A stretch of DNA of 64,000 nt from assembly GCA_004794785.1 (NCBI GenBank), contig SJOL01008913.1, positions 76,530-140,529 on the forward strand. The letters run 5' to 3'. This document shows positions 10,831 to 22,300 of the stretch, in pieces. The position numbers were made by a program, and so were the translations under genes. The notes below the pieces were generated by a model. That model had not been told where the DNA came from, searched no databases, and saw only the letters and a program-made list of their open reading frames with translations. The stretch is from Opisthorchis felineus (Eukaryota > Platyhelminthes > Trematoda > Opisthorchiida > Opisthorchiidae). Numbering within the stretch: the first letter of the stretch is position 1; each line of letters starts with the position of its first letter.

Positions 10831-12822
10831 GTATGTGTTTTCTCGCTCAGTCGTGAGTTGTTGCCAGCATGCTCTCGAAATTCTTGCTGATTCATTGATC
10901 TAGCTCACCTGCCTCATTGTTATCGCTGAGTCCCTCGATCTGAACAATTACCTTGTTTATATTCGCCCATTTTTAACTTTCATTATCGGACTGCGTAGCG
11001 TCGCCCTATTTTATCAAGACTACGTGCCTGCATGTTTTCGACCCTTGAAGTCCCATTCACTATCTGTTTGTTATCTTTAGCATCCTGGTAAAACTCGTTC
11101 GACCGATTGTCTTCTGACGTTAGCATAAACATGGTTGTCCTAACCATTTTGACTACGTGTGAACTTGAGGCTCATTACACAGACGGGATCCGAGGTTGTC
11201 AAAGTTTTGCATCAACTCAGATAATTCGCTGAGGCACCGTTTGAATAGCCGCTTGAATCTATTCTAATCATCTTGCAGTAAACACTGCTGCACCCTTCGC
11301 CCTACTGTTGCATCAGAATCTTCGCTTGGATTCTCTTATGCCCTTTAGTACCAACTGAAGTTCCGTTATGTTTCTGCCCTCGCTGGTGGCTCGAGACCGA
11401 TGTCTGGAGGTTTGCACCTAAACCCCTCCGAAACCATAGTCGCACAAGAGTCATAGTTCCCGAATTTCCTCCGACAGTACACTTTACGACGCGTGGCCCA
11501 CTCGCAGTCCTCGTGCTTCCACTCAGTCATTACTTAGTGGGCTTTCTGTTTTCTGTTTACCGGGATGCCTGATAAACTTTTACACCTTGCATGCAGGACT
11601 GCACATAGTTGAGGATGATGCGCCTGTGGTCTATAGACTTTGACGCGGTCGGATTCCAGGAACAGTAGAGAATGCGAAGTCTAATTTGAGTTCCACTAGA
11701 AGTGTGCAGGAAGGACTGGTTATGGGAAGAGTTATTTCTTGTATAAGATTGAAAGAAGACGGTGGGAGCACTGGTAAAATCTACAGACGTCATGCAGCTT
11801 GACACCAGAATAGTGGCCAAATTCCCGACTTCAGTACAACGGCAAATTTGGTCGCAAGGGCTTTTGAAAGTCAAGTATGAGTAGCATGTGGGAATTATCA
11901 AGTTTTTCGTTCGACGAAGAATTTCGACCCCAATGAGAATACATCACAAAAGACGCAACCAAAGTAGGTCAGTCCACACACGAAGTATCTTGTCAAAATC
12001 GAAGGCTTTGGTTTTTCCACGGATTCGTCAGAAAATCACTGGATAAACTTTTGTAAAAGAGGCTGTCACAAAAATGTGAAGTCACTTTACTACATACATG
12101 TGTTTTTTAAACCAACATGTATGAAGGATGCCTACGAACATTTCTGGTCATTTATAGTTTGTGCTTTCCGTAGGTCTTGGGCTACAGTTCAAAGGTCGAA
12201 AATTACAACTGGCAATTTTAGTGCGGATTCGGAGGCCTTAGGACCTGGAAACTCCCTAGAGTTTCTTCAGATGGGCACTGCTAATGATTCCCAATAGGGA
12301 TGAAACAGCTTCACTCTAAACTGAAAATTACCTAATCTCTTCACACTACCACCAGCCGGTATTTACACTGGACTCATACTTATGCTGTTGTGCTTTGCCA
12401 TTGTTGGCCTTGATGAGCTCAACTTCTGTACACAATGTGAAGTTGGAGCAAATAAAGACTGTATGATCTCGCAAATTCTTCCTTCAGTCAAACGCTTCGA
12501 TGTTGGTCAGCAAGGTCTAGCACAAACTCTGTACTAAGACTCCCTGTTACGACTAATATCTGGATGTATCGTATGACAATGATCCTCTGGCTATTGAGGC
12601 TTGCTTACGTCCAAAAAACACTTCAAAATTGCCGGTCGTCGACACCGGGTTCAATGAGTACACCTGCAACCGATCGATCACAGTCCCACCTATTGCATTT
12701 TACCCATGTACTGGGGTTGGTTCTAATACGAAAAGCTTACTAGCGTTTGGTTGCAGACATATATTGCTAAGGTCCTGGCAGATTATAATCATTTTAAATG
12801 TCTGTCTCTATATGAAGGGTCT
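10831..12822. other. Unassigned stretch
   Basis: The largest frame is 114 codons (11557-11901 minus), with no domain I know. Around 11.3-11.55 kb the plus strand gives proline- and serine-rich translations in shifting frames that could be a dead retroelement, but I cannot name it. Confidence 0.4.
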
Positions 12823-12990
12823 GGGGCTAGATGACTCAGTGGTTAGAGCGCGAATTTACTGACCGGAAGGTCCGACTCCTGCTTCTCGGCTTCCTCTGTC
12901 TAGGCTTGGGCAACCTGGCAGCATCCCAGCCCTCATGCTTCCTTCTGGTGGCATGGCAGCTAGGCACCGAAAGGGTGCTACAGCTGAACG
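12823..12990 (+). mobile_element. tRNA-derived SINE
   Basis: Starts gactcagtggttagagcgcgaatttactgaccggaagg-like at 12832 (pol III A-box region). It continues through tctaggcttgggcaacctgg and cccagccctcatgcttcc, and ends ggtgctacagctgaacg. The B-box GGTTCGAACCC of other copies is destroyed here (gtccgactcc). The same consensus occurs in at least five further places in this window. Confidence 0.85.
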
Positions 12991-13134
12991 GTATGAACGG
13001 TCTATCAAATCAGTGGCTCGTCATATTTCAAGCAATAACCTCGGGCAACCTTCACATATCGTCATACTATTCTGAATTTGAATGATTCGGAAGGGTATCA
13101 ACTTCTCTTGCTGGCAAGGTGTAAATCTGATAAA

Positions 13135-13265
13135 TTTTACAAGGTGTTATCGAATAGGGTCTTAACACGAGACTCAAGTGAATCTAGGCGGAACCTCTCG
13201 TTTGTGATGTTATTCTTCAAATGAATGTGCTGCAAAAGGGTCGCCTCATGTTCCACTAGTGCGTT
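13135..13265 (-). repeat. Hammerhead-repeat fragment, copy R3
   Basis: Matches the middle of copy R1 (3-kb region) on the same strand: gagactcaagtgaatct, aacctctcgtttgtgatgtt, cttcaaatgaatgtgctgca, cgcctcatgtt. The part with the ribozyme is absent. Confidence 0.65.
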
Positions 13266-14159
13266 CGATCGAGAAAAAAGGTGTTAATGTGCTTCATCAT
13301 CAAAAATGATGAACTGTACTGGTAATGCTTTTTTGATGCACTGTTTCGCCTTCAGACCAAAACAAATAGGCACTGAATCCTTTACGAATGCTACGAACAT
13401 TTCGGAATAACAAGCCAAACAGCATCTTTGTCTCAGATCACGTGGTTTCAAAGAGTTCAGCATTGAAATGCAAGTACTGACTCTGCAATCCGTCACCAAT
13501 GAAAGGGGATGGGAATGACCGTGGTCGAATAACCTCAGATTCATTCACGGCATTTTGGGCATCGCTGTTGCTACATAAGCCAGGTTGGAGGCTAAAGAGA
13601 GCAAGAAAGAGACTATGGTAAAAACCTTTAAATCGTTTAATTTCTCCTCATAATTGATACCTATCACCCGCAAGCCTATTTCGTGTGCGCATGTGGTACT
13701 GTTGGGTTCCCCGAGTTTCCCGTGTGGCACTATTAGGAATGCTATATAAGTCCACAAAAACAATTCGGAAATTCGTTAGATGTTGACGGAAGATTTCGAG
13801 GATTTACTTTTTGAACCAGGGCTGCCAGCCAGTATCCTCAAAGTTAGCTAGCTTCGGGTGACTTACTTCAAACATTTAATATAATTGTGCAAACTTAACA
13901 CAACTTTAGACGGCCTCGAAATTTGATTGGCCTTCACCAGACTGAACAGGATATTAATGTACGATCTTCGGTCTATCAGTGTATTTTTAGAAAAACTTAT
14001 TATGTGCGTATTTTTATTTACGGATACGCTGGAAGGAGGTATTTACCATTTTTGCCTAACTGAGACCACCGCTCTCCGTGGGTGGTATTTGTTTGTGCTG
14101 ACTGCCGTCGTTCAGAGGGAAAATCTACTTCCTGGTGTGTAGAGTGGCCATTGGGCACA

Positions 14160-14300
14160 GGAAGGCCTGGAGCGTGCAGCCGAGCAAAAACTGGGGCGCA
14201 CTCCGCAATATCTGGTGATCGAGGCTGTGGAAAACATTAAGCATCCCAATGTGAATTGAACGAAGGCGTATAGCTGGTGAGGGTGTGGCAGGCGATTTAG
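14160..14300 (+). pseudogene. Penelope-like GIY-YIG domain, C-terminal remnant
   Basis: One frame reads RTPQYLVIEAVENIKHPNVN and then a stop. After a frameshift the next bases give EGV-LVRVWQAI. This matches the end of the 1.1-1.5 kb copy (FTPQRLIAEAAEITK...NRIEGVELASIWKAIL) in content and order. A stop plus a frameshift make it a dead fragment; no upstream catalytic part is visible. Confidence 0.6.
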
Positions 14301-16690
14301 GATTGTGTTGGAGTTTGGCTATCTGCGATCAGGCGTTATCAACACAAATATTTTATATCTAGCAGCAGTTATCTAGAGCAGTTATTCTGTCCGGCAGGTT
14401 TCAAGCATCTGTAGCACTACCTAAATGAAGACTCCTGTTGGGTGAGTCAATCGATCGATACAACCAGAACAATCACTGCGTCGTCACTAGAAGCGTTGGA
14501 CAAAACTAGTCACATTTCTCAGGTAAGGTCACGTTTGACTGAGCATAGATGCTAATACAGGTGAAAACAGCGTTCACTGGCCTCCCATCTCAGATGTCCG
14601 TCGTTCAGCTTGCGACACGGCCAAGGAAATATCCTGCTGATGGGCTTTAAAAAAGCGGAACCTGAGTCTAATGCATCTCCTCTTTAGTAAAAGCTAACCA
14701 GAATAACTGAGCCGGGATAGGTGAAGGGCCGTTCATGTGAGAGTGAATACAGATGAAGTACAAACTATAAAAAAGACTAATTTTTGCGTCATCCTCTTGA
14801 ACTCCCACGCCAAACTGTCACAGCACGTAATGATTCACACAAATCAACAAGACTGGTACATGATACCCAAAAGATAGCATCAACTGAAATGCCCCGAACT
14901 GGAAGAGCAAGACCTTAAACGCGATCTGAATTGGTACCAACCCACCTCTCCAAGTTGGTCATCTGCACCACAAGAAAATCTAGCAGGTGTTCAGTACTAA
15001 CTCATTACGCTAGTAGAGAGTGATCCCGCTGGCTGGTTCTCTCTCTGGCTTGAAACTGGGCTTGTCCACTTAGTCTTACAGCTTTCTTGCCTAAAGTGGA
15101 AATTCATCCAGCAGTAAATTCGCCGAGTGCTTGTTTAACTTTACAAAATAAGAAATACGGTTCCACAACTCCAGTAGGCCTAAAACAAAATTCAGGTTAT
15201 CACCCACTCAAAGGTTGGTGTCCATTCAGCTAGGACTTTGCGAAACAAACTACCGTTCATAACCTAGACAGCATCCCAAGAATGACAAAGACTCTGTCGC
15301 GTGGCCAAAATTAAACTGCATGCATTAGGTCTGTTCCCACGGTACTCTCCGCTTCTAGCGTTTGTCTGCTTCCACAAGAGATTTTGTTGCGAATCCCAGT
15401 GAGCCACTTTCTTCTCACCATCATTCATCTAGCACTGAATCACCATGAGGAGGTTCGGCGAACTACATGGGACAGTTCATTTGTGCCAGAAAGACAAGAC
15501 CGGGGAATCCATAGTGCTTTTACCCATAATTCAGTGAAATGGACGAATCCGGTTAGCCTATGAACGCAGCTGACAACCATGATGGTCAAACTTGGCGTAC
15601 GACAAGAAAAGAGTAAGCGGGAATCCTTAGGGACGACTCGATGTCCAAGTCCCCTAGTAGGTATCTGTCGCTAAACTGTGACTACCTCACTTCAACCATT
15701 TGACAGCATAAACACCTCCGTTAAATGCTGATGCCCATTGTCACTCAGTTCCGGTCTTTGGTCAAGCCCATGCTACTAAAATTGAAGTGCTCTGTATTGG
15801 AATGCCGACAGTCGTGCTTTCAGTGCTCTAATGGACACCCAACTACGGATTCTTCACTGCTTGGCCACCATGCTCAAGAGCAAGAGTTCCAACTTTTTCT
15901 TCGAAGATTTAAGCATAGCCACAGTTGAGGATGACAAGGGAACTCCAACACCAAAAAATTCCGTGACAAACTTGGTATAAACAGATGAGGGCAGTGGTTG
16001 GATTTATCTCACACTTCTTTGCAGACGTAAATCGCAGGCTGTTATAACGTGGCTCAAGCAATATACACAACTTAGAAGCAGAGCAGGGGCAAATTATTTG
16101 ATTTGAGTTCTTTATAAATATTCACAATGCCAGTTAGTAAATCCAACATGCTCTATTTGAAACAACGCCCTGGCCGACAACAAACTTGAAGAGTCAGTTG
16201 TTGATTTCAATCTTCTGCGGCTCATTACATAGGCCGATTCACGGAATTTTCACCACTCCTAGACCCCGATTAAACACCAGTCTGAGTGCAAGTGAAGATG
16301 AGCGAACTGTAGGCTTTGATAATTTGGTAAGTGAATTTTACTCAATTTGTCCGAAGCTAACTGAGCCGCTGGGACACTGACTGTAACTTCAATAGGACCG
16401 TAAAAGTCATGTTGACGGACGGGGGGTCCTCCTCCGCGACAACAAACCAAGCAACGTAGTGATCATTTTTGTTGTTTGTTAGACAGGAACCAATTGTGTT
16501 CGTTCCAGGCAGACCCAGCTGTTAGTGGCGATCAATAAAGTGGCTTACCCGGACTTCACAACCACTGCGGATACTGCGACTATTTGTGTATATCCAGCTC
16601 TTCAAAGCACACCAAGTACTCGCCACCACAATATATTAGATTTTATCTAAACAAATCACCCGACGTTCCTAGTCAAGTCGACATATATAG
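14301..16690. other. Unassigned stretch upstream of the channel gene's 3' end
   Basis: No supported feature. The ORFs are at most 67 codons. The channel's 3' flank probably occupies the right edge. Confidence 0.4.
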
Positions 16691-16900
16691 TCGGTCGTAT
16701 TAAATCTATGATTGTATACATAATACAATATAATACATCTGTAATTCACAAACCGTACGGGAGTGGGCTGTTCTCAGTGTACACAGTCAAAAATGTCCAG
16801 ACGAGTAGCGTCACTTGCGTCTCTCTGGTGTCATCCATGACAGGATTAGTAGTAGATGCGCTGGAACTAGTGTTGCGAAATTCCTTCAGCGTTCTCGATA

Positions 16901-16906
16901 TTTATT
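16901..16906 (-). terminator. Candidate polyadenylation signal overlapping the channel stop codon
   Basis: On the minus strand AATAAA spans 16906-16901 and contains the TAA stop (16904-16902). If used it gives a 3' UTR of only a few tens of bases. Other signals further 3' are possible. Confidence 0.35.
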
Positions 16907-18626
16907 GTACGGAAGAGTGCGAAGTGTCTTTGTGGTCCGGATCGGCGACACCACATGTCGTGTTCTGAATGGAAGCTCTTTTGGCCTGTGCCACATAATT
17001 TTGCTGTGGGTAAATATCCTTGAATCGTTGAGCCTGCAGCTCATGTTGTTGCATTACTTCCTGGAATTCCTGATGATGATGTCTGTAAGAAAGAGATTCC
17101 AGATTTCCCGTAGACCGAGCCGTAACCTTCTGTGGAGCCTTCTCACTTGAGACATCCGTCCCACCAAATGAAGAAGCATCGGGCGCCTCGATACAAGATA
17201 ATACTGTTACTGGTTTGCGTTTCTTTGCACCTGACTGAGGGGCAATATTCTCATCTGTGGGCTCTTTACAAGATTTGTTTTTAAATGGGCTTCTGGGGAG
17301 GCACGCTTCGGTGAATGTTGCATCGCTGTCGTGAGGTGCTGAATCCTCTTCTGATGAACTGAGTCCCTTATTATAATTTGATACATGGATGTACACGGAT
17401 TTATCTTCCGTCTCTGATTCGCGGTGATAGAAATAGTTGAAGTTCGACACAATAACTGGTACCGGGAGAGCAATAGTCAAAACACCAGCAATGGCACACA
17501 TAGATCCGACAATTTTTCCCCACATGGTAACGGGTCGCATATCTCCGTAACCTACCGTCGTCATTGTTACAACTGCCCACCAGAAACCGTCAATAATACT
17601 TGGAAATTGCTGTTCGGTCGAATCGAACTCTGCATAGTAAACTGCCGCAGAGAAGAGCACAACACATACGAAAAGGAAAAATGAGAGTAGTCCAAGCTCA
17701 CGGAAACTGGCCCGCAGTGTCTGACCAAGAACTTGCAACCCTTTTGAATGTCTAGACAATTTGAATATTCGGAAAACTCGGACTAGTCGAATGACTCGTA
17801 AGATTGACAGTGACATTGCCTGATTTTGTGCTTTCGTATTCTCCACCACAACTGTTCCTACTGTAATAGCGTATGGGATGATGGACACTATGTCTATGAG
17901 GTTCATGATTTGCCGAAAAAAAGCAAACTTTTGTGGACAGGATGCAAACCTGACAAGTAACTCAAACGTATACCAAATGATGCATAAAGACTCCATGACA
18001 AAACATGCTCCGGAAGTATCTGGTGTGTCAACTAGCACAATTTCAGGTGTATCGACATTTTCAGTATAACGCAGTTCGTACTGACGGAAATTCGGAAGGG
18101 TTTCAACGCAGAAAATTATTATTGATATCACGATAACTGTCACAGAGACAATTGCAATAAACCTTGCCGCGGTAGAACTCTCAGGATACTCGAACAGGAG
18201 CCAAACTTTTCGCTGAAACTCGTTTTTTGGGAGGATGTGCACTTCCTCCTTGATAAAGCCCTCGTCCTCTCGATACTTCTCAAATGCATCCTCACCCAGA
18301 TCGTAAAATTTGATCTCTTCCGTGAAAACATCGATTGGCACATTTACTGGTCTTCGGAGACGTCCGCCACTTTGATAAAAATACAGAATTGCGTCGAAAC
18401 TTGGTCTGTTACGATCGAAGAAGTACTCGTTGCGAAGTGCATCATAGTACCGGTTTCTTCTGTGCGGACACCCCAGTAATGTGTTTGGAAAGCGGTTCAA
18501 CGTAGTCTTCTGTGTTTCAAAACGCAGACCACTCACGTTTATGATAATCCGCTGATCCGACATTGTTGGGTTGATAAACACCTTTGACGTGCACAGCTTC
18601 GTTGGTCCTGTCATATATTTACACAT
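16902..18626 (-). CDS. Shaker/Kv1-type voltage-gated potassium channel
   Basis: A single uninterrupted frame of 574 residues forms one subunit of a tetrameric, plasma-membrane, voltage-gated K+ channel that repolarises nerve or muscle. T1 tetramerisation domain about 26-125 ([35 protein letters not shown]). S1 154-176, S2 206-227, S3 237-260. S4 about 273-293 has the repeated basic residues of the voltage sensor ([19 protein letters not shown]). S5 310-333. Selectivity filter TVGYGD 357-362. S6 372-396 with the Shaker-type PVP hinge (388-390). T1 identity plus PVP place it in Kv1 rather than Kv2-4. The cytoplasmic tail (400-574) is Ser/Glu-rich, then Gln/His-rich, and ends SSVQ, not the usual PDZ ligand. 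In-frame stops lie 14-16 codons upstream, so ATG 18626 or the second ATG (residue 22) is the start, unless a 5' exon is spliced in. The N-terminus is too short for a classical inactivation ball. Confidence 0.95.
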   Translation of the reverse strand: MCKYMTGPTKLCTSKVFINPTMSDQRIIINVSGLRFETQKTTLNRFPNTLLGCPHRRNRYYDALRNEYFFDRNRPSFDAILYFYQSGGRLRRPVNVPIDVFTEEIKFYDLGEDAFEKYREDEGFIKEEVHILPKNEFQRKVWLLFEYPESSTAARFIAIVSVTVIVISIIIFCVETLPNFRQYELRYTENVDTPEIVLVDTPDTSGACFVMESLCIIWYTFELLVRFASCPQKFAFFRQIMNLIDIVSIIPYAITVGTVVVENTKAQNQAMSLSILRVIRLVRVFRIFKLSRHSKGLQVLGQTLRASFRELGLLSFFLFVCVVLFSAAVYYAEFDSTEQQFPSIIDGFWWAVVTMTTVGYGDMRPVTMWGKIVGSMCAIAGVLTIALPVPVIVSNFNYFYHRESETEDKSVYIHVSNYNKGLSSSEEDSAPHDSDATFTEACLPRSPFKNKSCKEPTDENIAPQSGAKKRKPVTVLSCIEAPDASSFGGTDVSSEKAPQKVTARSTGNLESLSYRHHHQEFQEVMQQHELQAQRFKDIYPQQNYVAQAKRASIQNTTCGVADPDHKDTSHSSVQ

Positions 18627-19198
18627 ATTGACCTCGATATGGCCAGGCGGCTGGGAACAGGTGATTTAAAGTCATTTGGCCACATTGTCCAACCGGTGCT
18701 TCACATAAGATGGAAAGTAGCACCTATCAAACGAAGAACCACGTGGCATCGAAGCCAACTGCCGAACGCCGTCCCGACGCCCCGCAGACTGAGGGCTGCC
18801 GTAGCAGAGTTCTGGGAAGGGTATTGGACAAGCCCCATTGGCCGACGGATGTCTATAATGAAAGCCCACAAAAAACTAGGCACATCTCGGAGCCAATGGC
18901 CCAGTTGTTTGTAGAAAACTCACAAAACGACAAATTATGGTTCAAAAAAATAGAAAGTTTACGAAAACCCAATCGTTTGTCGGTATTTTACTTTAACAAA
19001 AGCCTCCTGAGGCAAGAATATTTCTACTAACTTAGACATTTGGACTGCCGTCAATGAGTCTTTTTTACGAGATAGTCTCTTACTGAACTGCCCACTTTGT
19101 ATGACATCAATGCTTTGGCTCGAAACGCAGACGAAGTGTCTTGTTTTACTGCATGAATGTTTTTGTAGGCGCGCACTTGTTCAGTTCAAATACGCCGG
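18627..19198. promoter_or_regulatory. Divergent intergenic region between channel and U1-70K
   Basis: 572 bp separate the two start codons, which point away from each other, so both promoters or 5' UTRs must lie here or be reached by upstream introns. No convincing TATA box or repeat was seen. The ORFs in it (91 and 106 codons, plus strand) have no recognisable domain. On the minus strand an AG just before the channel ATG could be a splice acceptor. Confidence 0.4.
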
Positions 19199-19339
19199 AT
19201 GACGCAGTTTTTGCCGCCTAATCTGTTAGCGCTCTTCGCGCCCCGCGACCCGGTACCTTTTCTCCCACCGATCGAAAAACATGCGCACCATCGAAAATTA
19301 CCCTATACCGGTGTTGCCCAGTTTTTGGGTGAATTTGAA
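19199..19339 (+). CDS. SNRNP70: U1-70K exon 1
   Basis: Forty-seven codons from ATG to EFE, then the donor gtaagt. The start matches the invariant N-terminus of the family exactly, which fixes the initiation codon. This exon sits 12 kb from the next one, and an automatic annotation could easily call it a separate 87-residue protein ending in intron sequence at 19462. Confidence 0.94.
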
Positions 19340-22300
19340 GTAAGTTTGTGTTGCTCTAGTTCATGTGCTACCCAACAACGTTATCCACAACACCTCACGT
19401 TTTCGTTTCTACTTCTGTTACTGTATATTGTTCAAAAAGAAAGTCAGTCTTGTTGTGGATGATGTCACCCATATAACTCACTCTGTGCCCTTCGGACTTA
19501 CAAGAACGAACTAGGAAAACAGTGGGTATTGTGCGAAGATTTCTGTGCAGTGCGCAGACACGAGATGGCTTATTCGTCTAGGGCGGGCAGAGTTGATTGA
19601 TCGGAGGTCCGAGTTGGTGTACTGTGTATCCTGCGGCCGTGTAGTCCTGAGATAGCCTGTTCGCAAAAACGTGGAAGCCTGTCACTTCTGGATTCCGTGG
19701 TGCGTTGCGCAGGTCTGGTGGGAGTAGCATATACGAAATTCAGGAGGGAAGACTGTGGCGGTATACGGGCTACTTGCATCATAGGCTACACTGGTCAGTT
19801 CATTTATTTCCTCCCTACCCTGCACAGGATTTTTGGCCGAAAGAGGAGCTATGTTTGACCCAGCAACAAAGCAGTAAACACTCTGGTGAAAAACTGACAC
19901 CTTGGTCGAAAATCAGGTGACTCAGCAGGACCAGTTAATAGCACTGATGAATCCAGCCCAGGCCATCAGCCGATAATTTTAATTTCGGCCATCGCCTTCG
20001 GTGCGTAGCCTTTCAGTACCGATGAACTGACCACCTCCACTGGATGACAGTCTCACCCTCGTTTTCCTAACCCGGCTACAGCCGGTAAGTGGCTCTCTGC
20101 TTGCCAAAGATATAGCATTGTTTGATTTCTGGTAGGCTTATGTGGTTCTCCTTTCCAAGTCCTCGGGTTGGGATGCCCGTCTCTGAGTCGTCGAGTGAGG
20201 ATGAATATAGCGCTGTCCTTCGAGTTCTCCTGATAATAAATATACACCGTCTTTTAAAATGTTATATAATAAAATAGAAGTGATCGTCCAGCTGTAACAC
20301 CACTTAGGTGCCGAGCTGCCGTGCACCAAAATTGAAGCACGAGTTATGAGATACTGCTAGGTTGCCCTTGCTTTGATCGGAGCAGTCGGGATGCTAAGGG
20401 TAGTTCAAACCACTGACCACCCTGTCAGAAAGTTTGCACCCTAACGACTGAGCCATCACAGAGATCCTTGTGGACACAGTCATAACAAAATGGAGGAATA
20501 TACCAACACTTAATAGCCTTCTGTTGAGGTAGTTGTCACACTCTTACCTCTTATGTAGAAGGGTAGACAAATAGGGGTTCTCTGCTCGCTGTGCCAGGCC
20601 GAACAGAATAGGTCGTAGGGGGATGCACGAAAAGCGGTGTATACGTGCTAGAGTGCAACCTCTAACCGGGTCTTTTTCAATCAGTCGATGGCTGGATTAT
20701 CCTTTTGTTGATAGGCCGCAGTTGGTGTAGTTCGGCAATGTCGGAGGCTCAGTGGTGGGGAGAGGTGTATGCCGATGGACGCGACTGAGTTTAAATTACT
20801 TGATCCCTTAGGCTAGTCTCGCACTGGTGTTAGGAACAGTTTCGCCAAATGCAGTGGGTTGATGTTACGGAGTATAGATCTTGATTGAATGTGAGAACAC
20901 TTTTCAGAGACTTGTTTGCAGGAGGCGAAATAACTTATTTGCTTCCATACTTATCACTTATAAACCGTGATTCGAAATGCTGTGGTTCCAGCTGCTAAAA
21001 CTTCCTTCACCGAGGATAAAGAGAATCAGGGAATGAGAACCACTCGGAGGCGGTGGCCCAATTCATTAACGTCAAATGGTTCTGTTCGTCCGGTGTGGCA
21101 GGGATGAAGAGCTACGCAGTGAGGACGATAGTTTTGATGCAAAACCGTCAATTGCTGCGTGACACGACTATGCCAGCATCACTAACCCTTGGTTTGTCTT
21201 GTCCCGCGGTCCCCATCCGGAAAGATGGCATTTACTAACGTGACGGAGTTGATTGGTTAGGTCTTCCATGGTTCGTTTCCAGGTCATAGGCTGACCGCCC
21301 CTGAGTTGTCCTCATCTGACACGGCTCTACGAGGCAAACGATCCCCTAGCATGTGAAGCACAACCTGACCGGCGTAACCTGTGTAGTGTGACCAGCTGAT
21401 CTATCAAGAGAGAATGAACTTCAGGATTACTATTCTGGTGTTGTTACCAGACTGACAAAATTCTCCGGAGGCACTAATGGTCAAACATTGAGTGTCTCCG
21501 GAGGTTTTTCACGCGCCATGGTCATGTCTCTGATCCATAAAGTAGGACAGATCAGACCGTGTACACTCCCCCTTGACAGTCAAACTGACGTCACGTCGTT
21601 GGCACAAATGTCAGAGGTCATCAAATCGAGGAATTATTTCGTCTTTCGCCCGATTGTCGGGACGTATGTAGCTGCCCAGATAAACGAACTTATCTACTTC
21701 ATCGATTGGTTCACCTGCAAGTATGGTGCTCGGATGTGATCCCACCCGATCTGGCAGCGGCAATTTAAAGGTGTTAAGTGCGTACCGAACTTTGCAGCAT
21801 AGTCATTCAAGTTAGTTAAAATAGCTTGCATTTCTAGACGGTATGATCCAAGACGAGTCTCCTTGTCCGTGGGCGAACGCCTCGGTAGTATTTCGATCCC
21901 CGAGGTGTTGGAGATGGGTAAAGAAGATTCAAGTAGCATGTAGATTACGAAGTTGGAGAGGAGGTGAAAGAGGGAATCCCTGGCTGACAACGGGATGTGG
22001 TTAGCTCAGGAAAGAACCTGCTGTAGACACGTACACATCCGCGGTCATTTACAAGGGACACCCTTTATCGCCAGACGCTGTCACAGTTTCTGACGATCAA
22101 CGGATCCAACTCAAACTTTGAGACCGAGAATTACGACCGTTATTGATCAAGCTTGATTTCCGCGAATCTGGCCATCGATGACAGATGAACTTACGTAGGA
22201 TGATGCTAGAGAACTCCTTGGAAGCATGGCACAAGACCGATGCCCCGAGGGTTCCCGCGCCATATTCTTGCACTCTTTTTAAAAACGAAAATCACTTTTG

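Noticed and set aside
16815..18479. Plus-strand ORFs across the channel gene
   Set aside because: They are antisense shadows of a strongly conserved channel.
19199..19462. An 87-residue plus-strand ORF as a stand-alone small protein
   Set aside because: Its first 47 residues are the U1-70K N-terminus and end at a perfect gtaagt donor. The remaining 40 residues are intron translation.
19560..19680. Possible further SINE copy (agatggctta...ggaggtccg)
   Set aside because: Only a few short matches, no B box and no body of the element.
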